A stretch of 25,000 nucleotides of DNA from Leucocoprinus leucothites (taxonomy: Eukaryota > Basidiomycota > Agaricomycetes > Agaricales > Agaricaceae). The stretch spans positions 1 through 25,000 of the forward strand of contig JAACJO010000082.1 in assembly GCA_013368445.1 (NCBI GenBank), written 5' to 3'. The notes beneath the pieces are model-generated. The model searched no databases. It saw nothing but the letters and a program-made list of their open reading frames with translations, and was not told the DNA's origin. Every line of letters starts with the position of its first letter. Within the stretch, counting starts at the first letter, position 1. Shown here piece by piece: positions 9,656 to 18,744 of this stretch. The translations under genes were made by a program, and so were the position numbers.

Positions 9656-10777
9656 TAGATGGATAGTTAATGCTGTTGTTGTTATTCAAATGTTTTATAT
9701 TAAGTTAAGTTAGAAATTTTCTTGACAGCTTGGGACATTCCAGGGCTTGGTTGGCATGTTGGAACAAAAGGTTGGGGGAGTGGAGGGTAATTTTGGATAG
9801 TTTATTGTATGAGACATTTACTATCTGGGGTGGGTTTTGACAGATAGCACAATAGTTTACTATTAAGACTACAGTGGTATCTGATTGTTTTTTTTTTGGT
9901 AGGGGAAAATTGGCAATCTGATAGAGTGTAGGCTTGGAAATGATCCCTAACCCACTAAAAACCCCCTTGACTGCCTCTCTTGGAGCATCAAAACTATGGT
10001 GCATCTCTGAAGGGTGATGCCCAGTATGGCATGGCCATACCCTTTATCCTCAGGCAGGTTACCATATAGGGATTTGCTCCTTTAGTGAGCACTCACTCTC
10101 AGCTCATTGCCATTGCCATAGGTTCCTCTCCCTATAATATGGGGTGATGGATTCTTTGGTAGGTAGTTGTTACCAGGATCATTGGGGGTGAAGGTTCATA
10201 TCCACCTTTTGCAGTAGTGTCATCATCAGTGTGAAATCATCAAAATCTATTGGCAGGGTACAGTTGAGCTCCTTATCCTAGTCTTTCTAGTTTGTAGGTA
10301 ATTAAGAGCTTCTAGGGTTTTCTGGAGGTGGCTTGTTGATATTACTATTGAGTGCCTACCCATACTGAGGCCTAACCTTTGGGGGGGTGTTTATTTGTTT
10401 CTTCCTTTATCAGGTACAATACAATTCCAGTGAGGGAATTGTAGGGAGGACCTATATTCTATTTTTGTAGGATGTGGGGAAATTGTCCTCAGGGTATTTG
10501 GGTCTTGCTTGGTGGAAGAAGTGGGAGGGTTTTGTTTGGATGGGTGGGGGGGATGTAGAAGTGATTTCTTCAGCAGATCTGGCATGGTTAGGGGGTCATT
10601 GAAGCTATGATAGTTGGAGGGGGGGGGGGGGGTCAGTGAAGACATAGTCATCTTAGCTAATGCTTAGAACTTGGCAAAGTCTTGATGGGGGTTTCTTCAC
10701 TATGCCTTGCTTATTGTTGTGGATATTGACTCTTTCAAAAGCAACTAGCCTCTTGTCCCAGTTCTGGCTGTCTGGGT
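9656..10777 (-). other. Unassigned degenerate sequence with weak minus-strand coding character
   Basis: Minus-strand frames at 9705-10004 (contains YCAICQNPPQ) and 10391-10651 (begins MTMSSLTPPPPSNYHS, Pro/Ser/Thr-rich) look protein-like. A third frame near 10010-10080 reads YGNLPEDKGYGHAILGI. They may be pieces of one decayed gag-like or ORF1-like protein starting near 10651, but I recognise no family. Stops and frame changes are frequent. G-rich runs are common on the plus strand (10381, 10545, 10619). Confidence 0.3.
10619..10632 (+). repeat. Poly(G) tract, 14 nt
   Basis: Fourteen consecutive G residues, read as Pro codons on the minus strand. It is the longest homopolymer seen in the window and prone to slippage or sequencing-length error. 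Confidence 0.97.
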
Positions 10778-10879
10778 TATTTTTAGATGGCCTTGATAGG
10801 AATATCATTTGCCTTATATAGATTCCGATGATTCACATCTTGTTGGGTATAAATGGTGTGACTTTGTTCTTAGACCTTC

Positions 10880-12140
10880 ATGGCTTGTACTCATACTCCT
10901 CTTGAAAACACCTCTAAGTCTGGGTCCTTGGGCCCCATCATCAGGGATGATGAGGAGAAGAAGCAGCAAAGGGTGGAGAAGAAACATTGGGCTAAGCACA
11001 GGAGATAGCTCAGGGAGTTAGGCATGGTATCTGGGAGGGCAGGAGGGGGCTGCAGGGATGGCAGGGGCTACAGATGTGCAGGAGGGGGCTGAGGCAGATG
11101 AGGAGAAGCATTGGTCTCAGCATCAGAAGAAGCAGAAGAGGACATTGGCAGTCATTTCCGAGGAGCAGGATGTGCTCCCTGAGGCAGTGGAGAAGGATGT
11201 TAAGATTGAGGAGACTGTGGGGGCTGAGGGCCCTGATGAGGGGAGATCTGGGAGCCTGGCTAAGGTTCCTCCTTTTGAGCCAATGGTTGTTGTTCCTGAT
11301 ATGGACAGTTTTTCACCATTGTCTGAGGATGTAGGTATGGAGGAGAAGGGGCAGGAGGATCACCGTGTACCTTCTAGCCAAAGTTCTCCTCCCTGGTGCC
11401 ATATGTCAGAGGTCTTGGAGGGTGTTGTTCTTCCTACTGCTCCTTGGTGGAAGGACTACTATGAGTATCAGGCATGGCCTAAGCAACTTTATTGGTGTGT
11501 GCATTGCACTAATGCTGAGGTACTATGTCTTGTTGGTTCTGGTAAGTCTATCACTCTGGTTTCTTTAGTCTATTAACTATCTTTTTAGGTACTCATATGA
11601 CTTCCTACCTCAAGTACCAGGGGATGCACTCGACCCACTCAAAGTATGTTGGGTACCATTTATGTGCACAGGTCAATGAGCAGGAACATTGGCCTGAGGA
11701 TTTAGTTATTTGTAAGATCTCATCCTACATGAACAGTAGTTTTCATAAGATGGTGCAGGAGTCTTTGCCTTCCCTCAAACAAGTTGCAACTCAGAGGGCT
11801 TGGGATTGTTGTTATACTTCAGCTCAACTTTCAGCTCATCCTAACAGTGGGGGGGAGTCCTCTGGTCCAGGGATGGAGGCTCTGGCTACCTTTATTTCCT
11901 CTTTAAATACAACTTTACTTGGAATCCAGTAGAGACTTGAAGAGAATACTTGCATGCAGCATTTGGCTGGTGTGTGTTTGTAAGGGTTAGTTGAGACTTT
12001 GGCATCAGATCTTTCTGAGGGATTGTGTGAGGATTTTGGGGCATCTTGGAGAGGGTGGAGAAGTTGAGGGTGGAATTGCAGGAGAGCAGGAGCAGGCAGA
12101 GGATGATGGACTTGATGATGTAGAGGACCTTTTGGACTAG
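10880..12140 (+). pseudogene. Zinc-cluster-like repetitive gene, copy 1 (one intron, frame-broken)
   Basis: The ATG at 10880 is shared with copy 2 (22975). The first part is rich in Lys/Arg/Glu; an in-frame TAG (about 11008) and a shift near 11030 break it. The frame 11058-11541 then encodes acidic sequence, YYEYQAWPKQLYW and the CX2CX6C motif CVHCTNAEVLC at 11496-11528. A 47-nt intron (11542-11588) joins it to a second exon with a weakly preserved partner cluster (Tyr in place of two expected Cys). The exon stops early at TAG 11930-11932, while the ancestral stop is probably TAG 12138-12140 after an acidic tail. It resembles repetitive Agaricomycete proteins with paired CxxC clusters; function unknown. 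A role in DNA binding would be inference. Confidence 0.65.
11542..11588 (+). other. Spliceosomal intron, 47 nt
   Basis: Starts GTAAGT, has the branch-like TATTAAC 13 nt before the end and ends TTTTTAG. Splicing joins the GGT glycine codon in phase 1 and restores a continuous frame into the next exon. It is the same length in copy 2 (23640-23686), and the size is typical for basidiomycetes. Its presence argues that this gene copy was duplicated as DNA rather than as spliced RNA. Confidence 0.8.
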
Positions 12141-12534
12141 AGGCTTGTCTTTTAGTTAGCTTTAGTTTTGTCTTATTATCATTGTCTTTTGGCGGAAGAA
12201 GGAGCTCAGTTCAGAGGCAGTCTTTTGTGTTTGGTGTGAGTGAAGAAATTCTTGGAGGTTGCTTATCATTGGACTTGAAGGTAGGGGTGTCGGAGAGGTG
12301 GGTATTAGTTATACAAGTATTATATTGTAAGTCAGCATTGGTTAATTGGCAGAGAGCCTGTTAGCAAGTTGAGGGAGTTCTTACATCAGCCAGGAGTTGG
12401 CTGTGGTAAAGTCTATATTCAGCTAGTTTCTAAGAGGGTTATAGAGGGAGCAGGGGTTACAAAGGAGACTAAGACAAGTATAATTAGTGGATCATTCAGG
12501 GTACAGTCTAGTGAAGCTTGGGGGGGCAGGGTGG
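12141..12534. other. Spacer between convergent zinc-cluster gene and LINE ORF1 (copy 1)
   Basis: Conserved with 24241-24635 in copy 2. It would hold the 3' untranslated parts of both convergent genes. No ORF common to the two copies was identified. Confidence 0.55.
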
Positions 12535-13913
12535 TTATGTTACTGAAGCAGAGATCTTTGGCTTTGGGGTGTTGGACATTTTGGAGCTTTGTTCTCCAAG
12601 GGCCATATACCAGCCATTGCAAATCTTCTTGTAGAGGCAATCTTTGGTGAGGTGAGCATGTGAGTAGTATATCTTGCAGTCTGTAGCACAGCTGAGTGAC
12701 AAGGTTGCAGTTGAGGAGAATATTTTGGAGGGGAATGAGTAGGTGACGGGAGTTTCAAAGGTAATGGTAGCAAGCATAAGGCTTTCTTTGCTAGCCATAG
12801 TTGTTGTGACCTGTGTCACACCTTTAATGTGGTCCTTGAGAAGTTGTGAGGTCATTGACACTTTTTCAAGGGCTGAGTGTTGTTGTCTTGCTCTCTGCCT
12901 TCTGAAGTCTGCTGTCTGGGAGGATGATATTGTGAGGGCTAATGTGTTTGTTGGGGCAAGAGTGAGGGGGTAGAAGGTGGTTACAAGGGCATGGTTGGTA
13001 TCATAGATGTTTCCTGCCCTTACTAGGCATTTGGTATATTGCAGCTTCACCTTGATTAGGTACCAGGGGCCAGAGAGCTCAATGTTGACTACTGATAGTT
13101 CATTTGTGACTTCAGAGCTGGTGCTCAATATAGAGTTCATTGCTTGGAGGATTATGCTATGTTTATGGTTGTTTTTGGAAGCTCTGGTGAAGGCAGTGAG
13201 GACAAATGATTCAGGGCCTTTGTTAAGGTTCTGGCTAAGGATGACTGTCTTGATCTGAGAGTTTAGATGGGTTGATGACATCTGAGATGGTCCAGAAAAC
13301 CAGTTTGAGGTCCTCTGATGACTCCTTCCAGCCTTCGACTGTCTGCTTGGCCCTAGTTTTGAGGTCAGCTTGTAGGAGGAATTGGGATAGGAATGGGTTG
13401 ATGGAGCTAGTGACTATGATGTTGGGGTTGTTGTCATTGTCCTCCAACTGTTCTCCTGCATGGTGGTGGAGGCTAGTTTCCTCATCAGTCTTAAGGGAGT
13501 CTGAATCTCCAGTTTTACCAGCATTGCTTTCATCTTCTACTACAGGGATTTTATCATGCTGATGTTCTAATACAGGGGGGGGGAGCTCATGGAGACTTGG
13601 ATAGATGGGGAGTATGCTTTGGTAGGAGGGTGCCATGTGAGGACTGTGAAGTAGAGGAGGGAGTGGTAGTAGCTAAGGCTTTATTGATCTCTGTCATATC
13701 TAGTAGTCCCATATCTTCCCAGAATCTGTCTTCCTCGTCTGGGGCTAAGGTGGTTGTATGTGGTTTCTTACTGGTGGTTAGGGTGGGTTCAGGGGGAAGG
13801 GGGTTACTGCTTTATGCTTTTTCAGAGGAACAATGGGGGGAGGAGTTGAGGTGGTTGTGGAGTATTTCCCATTTGAGTTGAGGCAAGCAGGGTTGTCAAG
13901 GAGGGTTGGAGAT
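12535..13913 (-). pseudogene. LINE ORF1 (gag-like, CCHC) copy C, N-terminally truncated
   Basis: Frames chain from about 13913 to the stop at 12535-12537; the longest is 13281-12535. The C-terminal half parallels ORF1 'B': GPWYLIKVKLQYTKC here against a STWFIINVKK segment there, both followed by a hydrophobic FxPL.xxP segment and a knuckle about 30 residues from the end. The knuckle at 12637-12678 reads CKIYYSHAHLTKDC, so its second Cys is Tyr (TAC 12667-12669). The N-terminal part matches 9318-9515 but lacks about 60 residues and abuts LINE ORF2 'B' at 13913-13914. Such proteins bind element RNA in the ribonucleoprotein particle. Confidence 0.75.
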
Positions 13914-15168
13914 TATTTCCATGTATTTGTCATTAGTTGTTATTGTGGCTTGCTCATTACTACAGTATAGTTTGGTTGATCTTAAAGACATTATTGTCCC
14001 AAATGATGGCTTGGTCCAGAGGAACTCCAGTGATGTCTTTTCCCATAGATTTTGTGCTTCCCTCCAGATTTGTTCTTGTGAGTTCTGAGAGTATTCTGTT
14101 GGTATATGTTCCATTGATTCTACTTGGCCACATATGCAGTATTTCTTGTTCTCCCAGTTTGGGATTTTAGCAAACCAATTTCCTATTTTATGTCTCGCAT
14201 AGAGGGTTTTCCATAGGAAGTCTTTCATTTTCATTGGTATTGCTTCCTTTTTCAGACCTTCCCATATTTTGGATTCTGTTACTATGTTCTTATTTATTTC
14301 TTCTTGGTCTCTTATTGCCCTTTCTATGTTTCATTTTGTTGTTTCATATCCAGGTGTTATGTTCTTGTGTTTCAGAATGAGGTCATATGCTATCTTTTGT
14401 GTTAAGTTTCTTAGTCTCACACCTTCTAATTGATATTGTTTTGGAATTTCCACAGATATCTAGTCTTCTTTTTCTATTTCATTTCCCTTTAGTCTTCTTT
14501 TGAGTTCTCCTAGGTGGGCTATCATCTCAGGATCCTTGGTAACTTCTATTGTAACTTTTCAAAAAGTGTTTTCTTAGTTTATATGCTAGTATTTTTAGAA
14601 TGTCTATATTCTCTTTGTCATAGTATCCCTCATCTTCCCATTGTTCCATTTTGTTTGCTATTGATTTAGCTGACATTGCTGAGCTAGTCATTATTGTGAT
14701 GTCTTCTGGGTATTCTAAGGCCTCAGTTATAGCAATAATTTCTGTCTCATACCTAGACATTGAAGTTGAGATGTCTTTGCATTTTATTTTCTCATTTTCA
14801 TATAAGGCATCCTCTTTTATGGCTACTATTCTCCAGCTAAGTTTATCTTCATTTTTGGTTAGAGTGCATTGGACCAGTAATGTTATTTCATTCATGTCCT
14901 CCGTTGCTGTTCTTTTTACTGGAGGTCTGACTAGACTATGTTCCTTAGCCTTTCTTGCTTTAGTTCTTTTATCAGGACCAAAGATTCTCACTGCCTTTTC
15001 TGGAGTTGTTGTTTCTATAGTCCTTAGGTCTAGTAGGACAGGACCTTTATTTGGGTCAGCATCTTTATATTTCTTTTTTCTTGTTGGTGTAAAGTCATAG
15101 TTGTCAGTTTTTGCTTCTTGTCTTGGATCCATCTTTTCTGGGAGCTTTTCCAGGATAGTTTCTGCCAT
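13914..15168 (-). pseudogene. LINE ORF2 'B' C-terminal part: RNase H-like and zf-RVT
   Basis: The frame 15168-14527 holds an RNase H-like region with YETEIIAITEALE (the acidic motif of that fold). The position of the usual TDS aspartate reads MTSSAMS and no DGS motif is evident, so catalytic residues seem lost. The frame 14234-13896 is a zf-RVT (reverse-transcriptase zinc-binding) domain: KDFLWKTLYARH, CICGQVESMEHI, then TEYSQNSQEQIW. The last expected Cys of the zinc site is Tyr (TAC 14091-14093). The homology stops at the junction with ORF1 copy C. Domain order (RT, RNase H, zf-RVT) suits the Tad/I-like LINEs of fungi; the exact clade is inference. Confidence 0.8.
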
Positions 15169-15837
15169 TTTCTTACAGTCAGCATGTTTTCTTCTTCTGT
15201 TTGGGTTTCTAGCAAATTTTAATAGGTCTCCTACTGTATTTACATCATATTTGTCTCTTAAGCAGTTGGCTACTTTCTTTGTTTATGTATGTCTTGTTTT
15301 AATTCCAATATGGTACCAGATTGGCATACCTTCTTTTGCTTTTTGGCCCATTTGTAGTGCATTGTATCCTACATTGTATTTTCTTTCCACTTGTAGCATG
15401 TGTTTGATTGACTTTGGGAGTTTTGACATATTTACTTGGCTCTCATACCAGTTTTGGAAGATCCATGACTTCTTGCTTCTTGGGTGTATTTTGGGGTTCT
15501 TTGGCATTGTTGTGTATATTATTATATCAGTCACAAATGTCCAGGTTGGTCTTTTTTTCTTTAGTAGTAAGTATTTTTGCAGCCACATTAGGTGTATAGC
15601 TTTGATTCTGGCTTTTATGTCTGGCATACCCAAGCCTCCTTTAGATTTTGGTTGGACTGCATGTTTCCATTTTATTGTGGCCTTTTTCCCATCTCATATA
15701 AAATCTCTCATTTGTTTCTCTATTTTCTTTTGGATTTCCACTGGCATTCCATTTACTGCTGCCAAAAACAAAGCTCTTGATTGGATTAGTGCCTTTAGTA
15801 TTAGTTTTTTTCCTCTCAATGTCAGGTTGTATTTCTT
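15169..15837 (-). pseudogene. LINE ORF2 'B' thumb/connector region
   Basis: The frame 15633-15283 and sequence upstream encode GMPDIKARIKAIHLMWLQKY, typical of the segment after the RT thumb in LINE ORF2 proteins. It is preceded by a FI(stop)DGKK motif. The stop is TGA at 15694-15696, where copy 'A' has TGG in the matching FIWGEK (about 18755), so it is a point-mutation nonsense. The segment bridges the RT and RNase H-like parts. Confidence 0.75.
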
Positions 15838-17263
15838 CTAGCTTTTCATTATCTCATTCTGATTCTTTAATATCTTTTTCCATTGTAGGTGTACTGTGTG
15901 TTCATTTCCAACCCATGCTCCTAGGGTTCTTAGTGCTTTACTATCTTCTACAATTCTGATTCCCTCCTCTATCCTTCCACCTGGTAGGTTATTTACTTTT
16001 CTTTCCTGAACTACTTTGTTCCTGTATTCTTTCTTTCCCATGGGTAGTACTTCAGTTTTTTCTATGTTGAATTTAGCTGTTGAGGCTTTGCAGAATTCAC
16101 TGACCACTTTGTTTAGGGTTTCCATTTCATCATTTTCATCCATATATGTCAGTGTATCATCTGCAAACATTGATACTAGTATTCTTTTATTAGCTCCTTC
16201 TATTTCAAATCCCTTCAAGTTTGACTTTCAGATGGCAATTGCTAATGGTTTGATTGCAATGTCATATAGCAGGCATGACATAGGACAGCCTTGTCTCACC
16301 CCTCATTTAATTTCTATTGCTTTTGGCATTAGCCCATTAACCATTACTATTATCTCTGCTCCTTTATATAGTTGTTGTATCTTAAAGATAAAATTCTCTG
16401 GGAATCCAAATTTTCTTAGTACTTTCCACAAGTAGTCATGAGCAATTTTGTCATATGCTTTTTCTTGGTCTAGTGCTACTATGTATCCATTTTTTCCTTC
16501 AATTTCACAGTAGTCAATCATTGCTTGTGTCAATCTGGTGTAGTCATATAATCCTCTGTTTGGAATAAATCCTACTTGATTTAGATGTATTATATTTGGT
16601 GCTATTTTGCCCAGTTTATTGGCTATTGTCTTTGTGAATAGCTTATAGTCAGCATTTGTCAGTGTTATTGGTCTATATTTTTCAATCATAGTTTTGTCCT
16701 TTTTTCTATAGAGTAGGTGCATTGCTCCTAGAATGAAGTTTGAGTCTGTTGTTCCAGTGTCTTCTATTTCATTATATACTTCTGTCAGTATATATATTAT
16801 GTCTGGGTATCTCTTTTGCCCTCCTACTCCTTTGTTTACATTTTTAATGTACTTTGAGTATTTGTCTTCCCAAAATTTGTAGAATTTGTATGGTATGCCA
16901 TCTACTCCAGCTGTTTTGCCATTGTTTGATTTCTTAAGTGCCTTAATTATATCACTCTGGCTGGTCTGAGCCTCCATTGTTCTTATTTCATCTTTCTTTA
17001 GTGTTTTGTCTACTTTGTTTAGGAAGGTATCTATGTATTCCTCTTCCCCTGGGGTTCTCTGTAGTTCTGCTTGGAGTTGTCAGTGGTGTTCTGATGCTAT
17101 ATTGCTCATTTCTCTAGTTATGTATACCATATTTCCATTCTTATTTTTAAGAGCTGTTATTACTTGTGGGCCTTGTTTTTTGTCATCTAAGCCAAAGAAG
17201 TATTTGGTTCCTCTTTCCCTTTCTGCTAGCCATTTGGCCTTTAGTAAGTTGGTGGGTTGGTGA
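15838..17263 (-). pseudogene. LINE ORF2 'B' reverse transcriptase, lacking the endonuclease
   Basis: The frames 16977-16303 and 16218-15838 carry the LINE RT series: TAGVDGIPYKFYK, EKYRPITLTN, NQVGFIPNRGLYDYTR, YIVALDQEKAYDKIAHDYLW and the polymerase FADD box at 16156-16167. The RQGCPMS motif lies between them across a frame change. Upstream, 17263-16978 encodes the pre-RT segment (KWLAERERGTKYFFGLDD) homologous to 20300 in ORF2 'A'. No AP-type endonuclease lies upstream; the sequence runs straight into a microsatellite and then ORF1 'B'. The RT would perform target-primed reverse transcription. Damage is light compared with other elements here. Confidence 0.9.
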
Positions 17264-17345
17264 TTCAGTACGTCAGTAAGTTGGTAGGTCAGTCAGTCAT
17301 TAAATTAGTAAGTTGGCAAGTCAGTAAGTTGGTCAGTCAGTTTCA
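17264..17345 (+). repeat. Degenerate microsatellite (CAGTAAGTTGGN-like units)
   Basis: About eight imperfect units built from CAGT/AAGTTGG words, such as CAGTAAGTTGGTAGGTCAGT. It occupies exactly the interval between the end of ORF1 'B' 3' sequence and the pre-RT sequence of ORF2 'B'. Confidence 0.85.
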
Positions 17346-17456
17346 ATTATAGAGCATCACTTATTTAACTCTTATATTGTTTTCAAAGGAGATCACACAT
17401 TCAAGATTAAGATAGGTTATAGTGTTCATTGGGGGGGTCTACATTATCTATAGTCA

Positions 17457-18631
17457 TTATATGAATACCTCTACTGCTCCAGATCTGGCCTGGATGGGCT
17501 GTTCATCACCTAAGTACATCCTCCATTGGACAGTAGGGTATGCAGCTTTGATGGGACAGTCCACTGTCTGATGGATCTGACTGTGGCAGACTACACATTC
17601 ATTAGCTCTTTTGAAATAGAGGGAAGTTTGGCCCATGGTGGAGTTGGAGACAAGGCTAGTGGACTTGGAGAAGTGAATTAGGATGATGTAGTGTCCTCTT
17701 CTCTTATACCAGAACTGAGTCCCAGTCACCTTATTTGGCCACATTATCTTGAAGTGGTCATTCAAGTCCTTGGCCTTGATATCAACAGCACATTGGTTCA
17801 TGGTAGTGAAGGCCTTGATGTTGATGTGAAGTATGGCCTTTGGGGTCATGATCAGAGGGTGGAACATGACCAGGTCGCCTGCAAGGAGGTTGACTGTGAG
17901 TCCTTGGCTAATCATGTGTTTCACATGACAACTTTTCTTGACATTTATTATGAACCATGTGCTACTTTGGTTCAAGTTTTCGATGTCAGTGGATGTGACA
18001 AGTGGTGGATCATTGCTGGTCACTAGTGATGCATTGATAGCCTTGAGGATGTGTTCAGCCTTTCCAGCAGACTTATATTTGCCAGTGAATGCTGCAGCCA
18101 CTTTGACCTTGAGTTTTATTAGTCTGGGTATCCTATATAGTAAGTTTATGCTTACTTTGCAATCCTGTTCCTTCATGAAGCTAACTACCTTGGCCTTGGT
18201 GTTGACTATGAGCCACTCCATAGGAAATGGGTCTGTAGCAGTCAGAAATGCTAGGGCAAGTTGTTTGTCATCTGGTACAACCCAAGTCTCATTTGTAGAG
18301 GTTGAAGGTGTCTCCTCAATCCAGACTTCAACATCATTGTCTGACTCTGTTTTTGTGAGGTCATTAGCTACAGGTTTGCATTGTAGCTGAAAGTCTAACC
18401 TGACTGCTCATATTCAGTCACATCTCTTGTGGTCAGAGGGGGTGCAGTCAGAATAGCAATGGGGGTGCTGAGTCTAGTGCCTTGGGTTTTGATTTTCTTG
18501 GATGTGGAGACAGATGGTTGGTATGCCACATCCTCCTCTGTCTTCTCTTGTTTGCTGCCCTTCTTGCCATGAGTGGTCAAGCTAGTAGATGCAGAGGTAT
18601 TTGTGAAGGACATGACAGGAATGGTAGACAT
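17457..18631 (-). pseudogene. LINE ORF1 'B' (gag-like, intact CCHC knuckle), one frameshift
   Basis: The ATG at 18631 starts a Ser/Thr-rich N-terminus followed by the basic patch HGKKGSKQEK. The first frame ends at 18395; the protein continues in another frame (acidic KTESDNDVEVW, then the long frame 18221-17457), so one frameshift near 18400 disrupts a protein of about 390 residues. The C-terminal knuckle CVVCHSQIHQTVDC at 17556-17597 is a perfect CX2CX4HX4C. Sequence past the stop is conserved in the inverted copy at 8.4 kb. ORF1 precedes ORF2 'B' on the same strand, as in bicistronic LINEs. This is the best preserved ORF1 of the window. Confidence 0.85.
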
Positions 18632-18744
18632 GTTTAAGCTGTTTAATGGGTGTCAGTTGGAAGTCTCAAGGTCAAGCTTTATACTATGGTCAACTCATGC
18701 ATCAGTCTGTCCACATTATCTTGCTTCTTCCTATGCCATCAACC
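18632..18744 (-). other. Junction between truncated ORF2 'A' and ORF1 'B' leader
   Basis: Homology of ORF2 'A' with ORF2 'B' stops just after FIWGEK (about 18745). The remaining ~110 nt before the ORF1 ATG match nothing else here and could be the 5' leader of element B. Confidence 0.5.

Larger units (their letters stand above)
10778..12900 (+). repeat. Composite repeat, copy 1 (pairs with 22871-25000)
   Basis: This segment aligns colinearly with 22871-25000 at an offset of about 12.1 kb. It holds a plus-strand zinc-cluster gene, a ~395-nt spacer and the 3' third of a minus-strand LINE ORF1. Homology begins abruptly at TTATTTTTAGATGGCC in both copies, with unrelated sequence to the left. The right limit is unknown because copy 2 reaches the window edge. 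Differences between the copies are dominated by transitions. Confidence 0.92.

Noticed and set aside
12743..13562. Plus-strand frames across the ORF1 copy C region
   Set aside because: The minus strand carries the recognisable ORF1 C-terminal sequence and knuckle, and the plus-strand frames show no conserved motif.
14651..15100. 149-codon plus-strand open frame
   Set aside because: Antisense shadow of the RNase H-like part of ORF2 'B'.
15101..15841. 246-codon plus-strand open frame encoding a hydrophobic, membrane-like protein
   Set aside because: It is antisense to clear LINE ORF2 'B' sequence. Its Phe/Leu/Ser/Cys richness is what the complement of a Lys/Glu/Asn-rich frame gives, and no independent motif is present.
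17264..17345. Considered as a CRISPR-like array
   Set aside because: The units are short, contiguous and degenerate with no spacers. It is a microsatellite in a eukaryotic transposon context.
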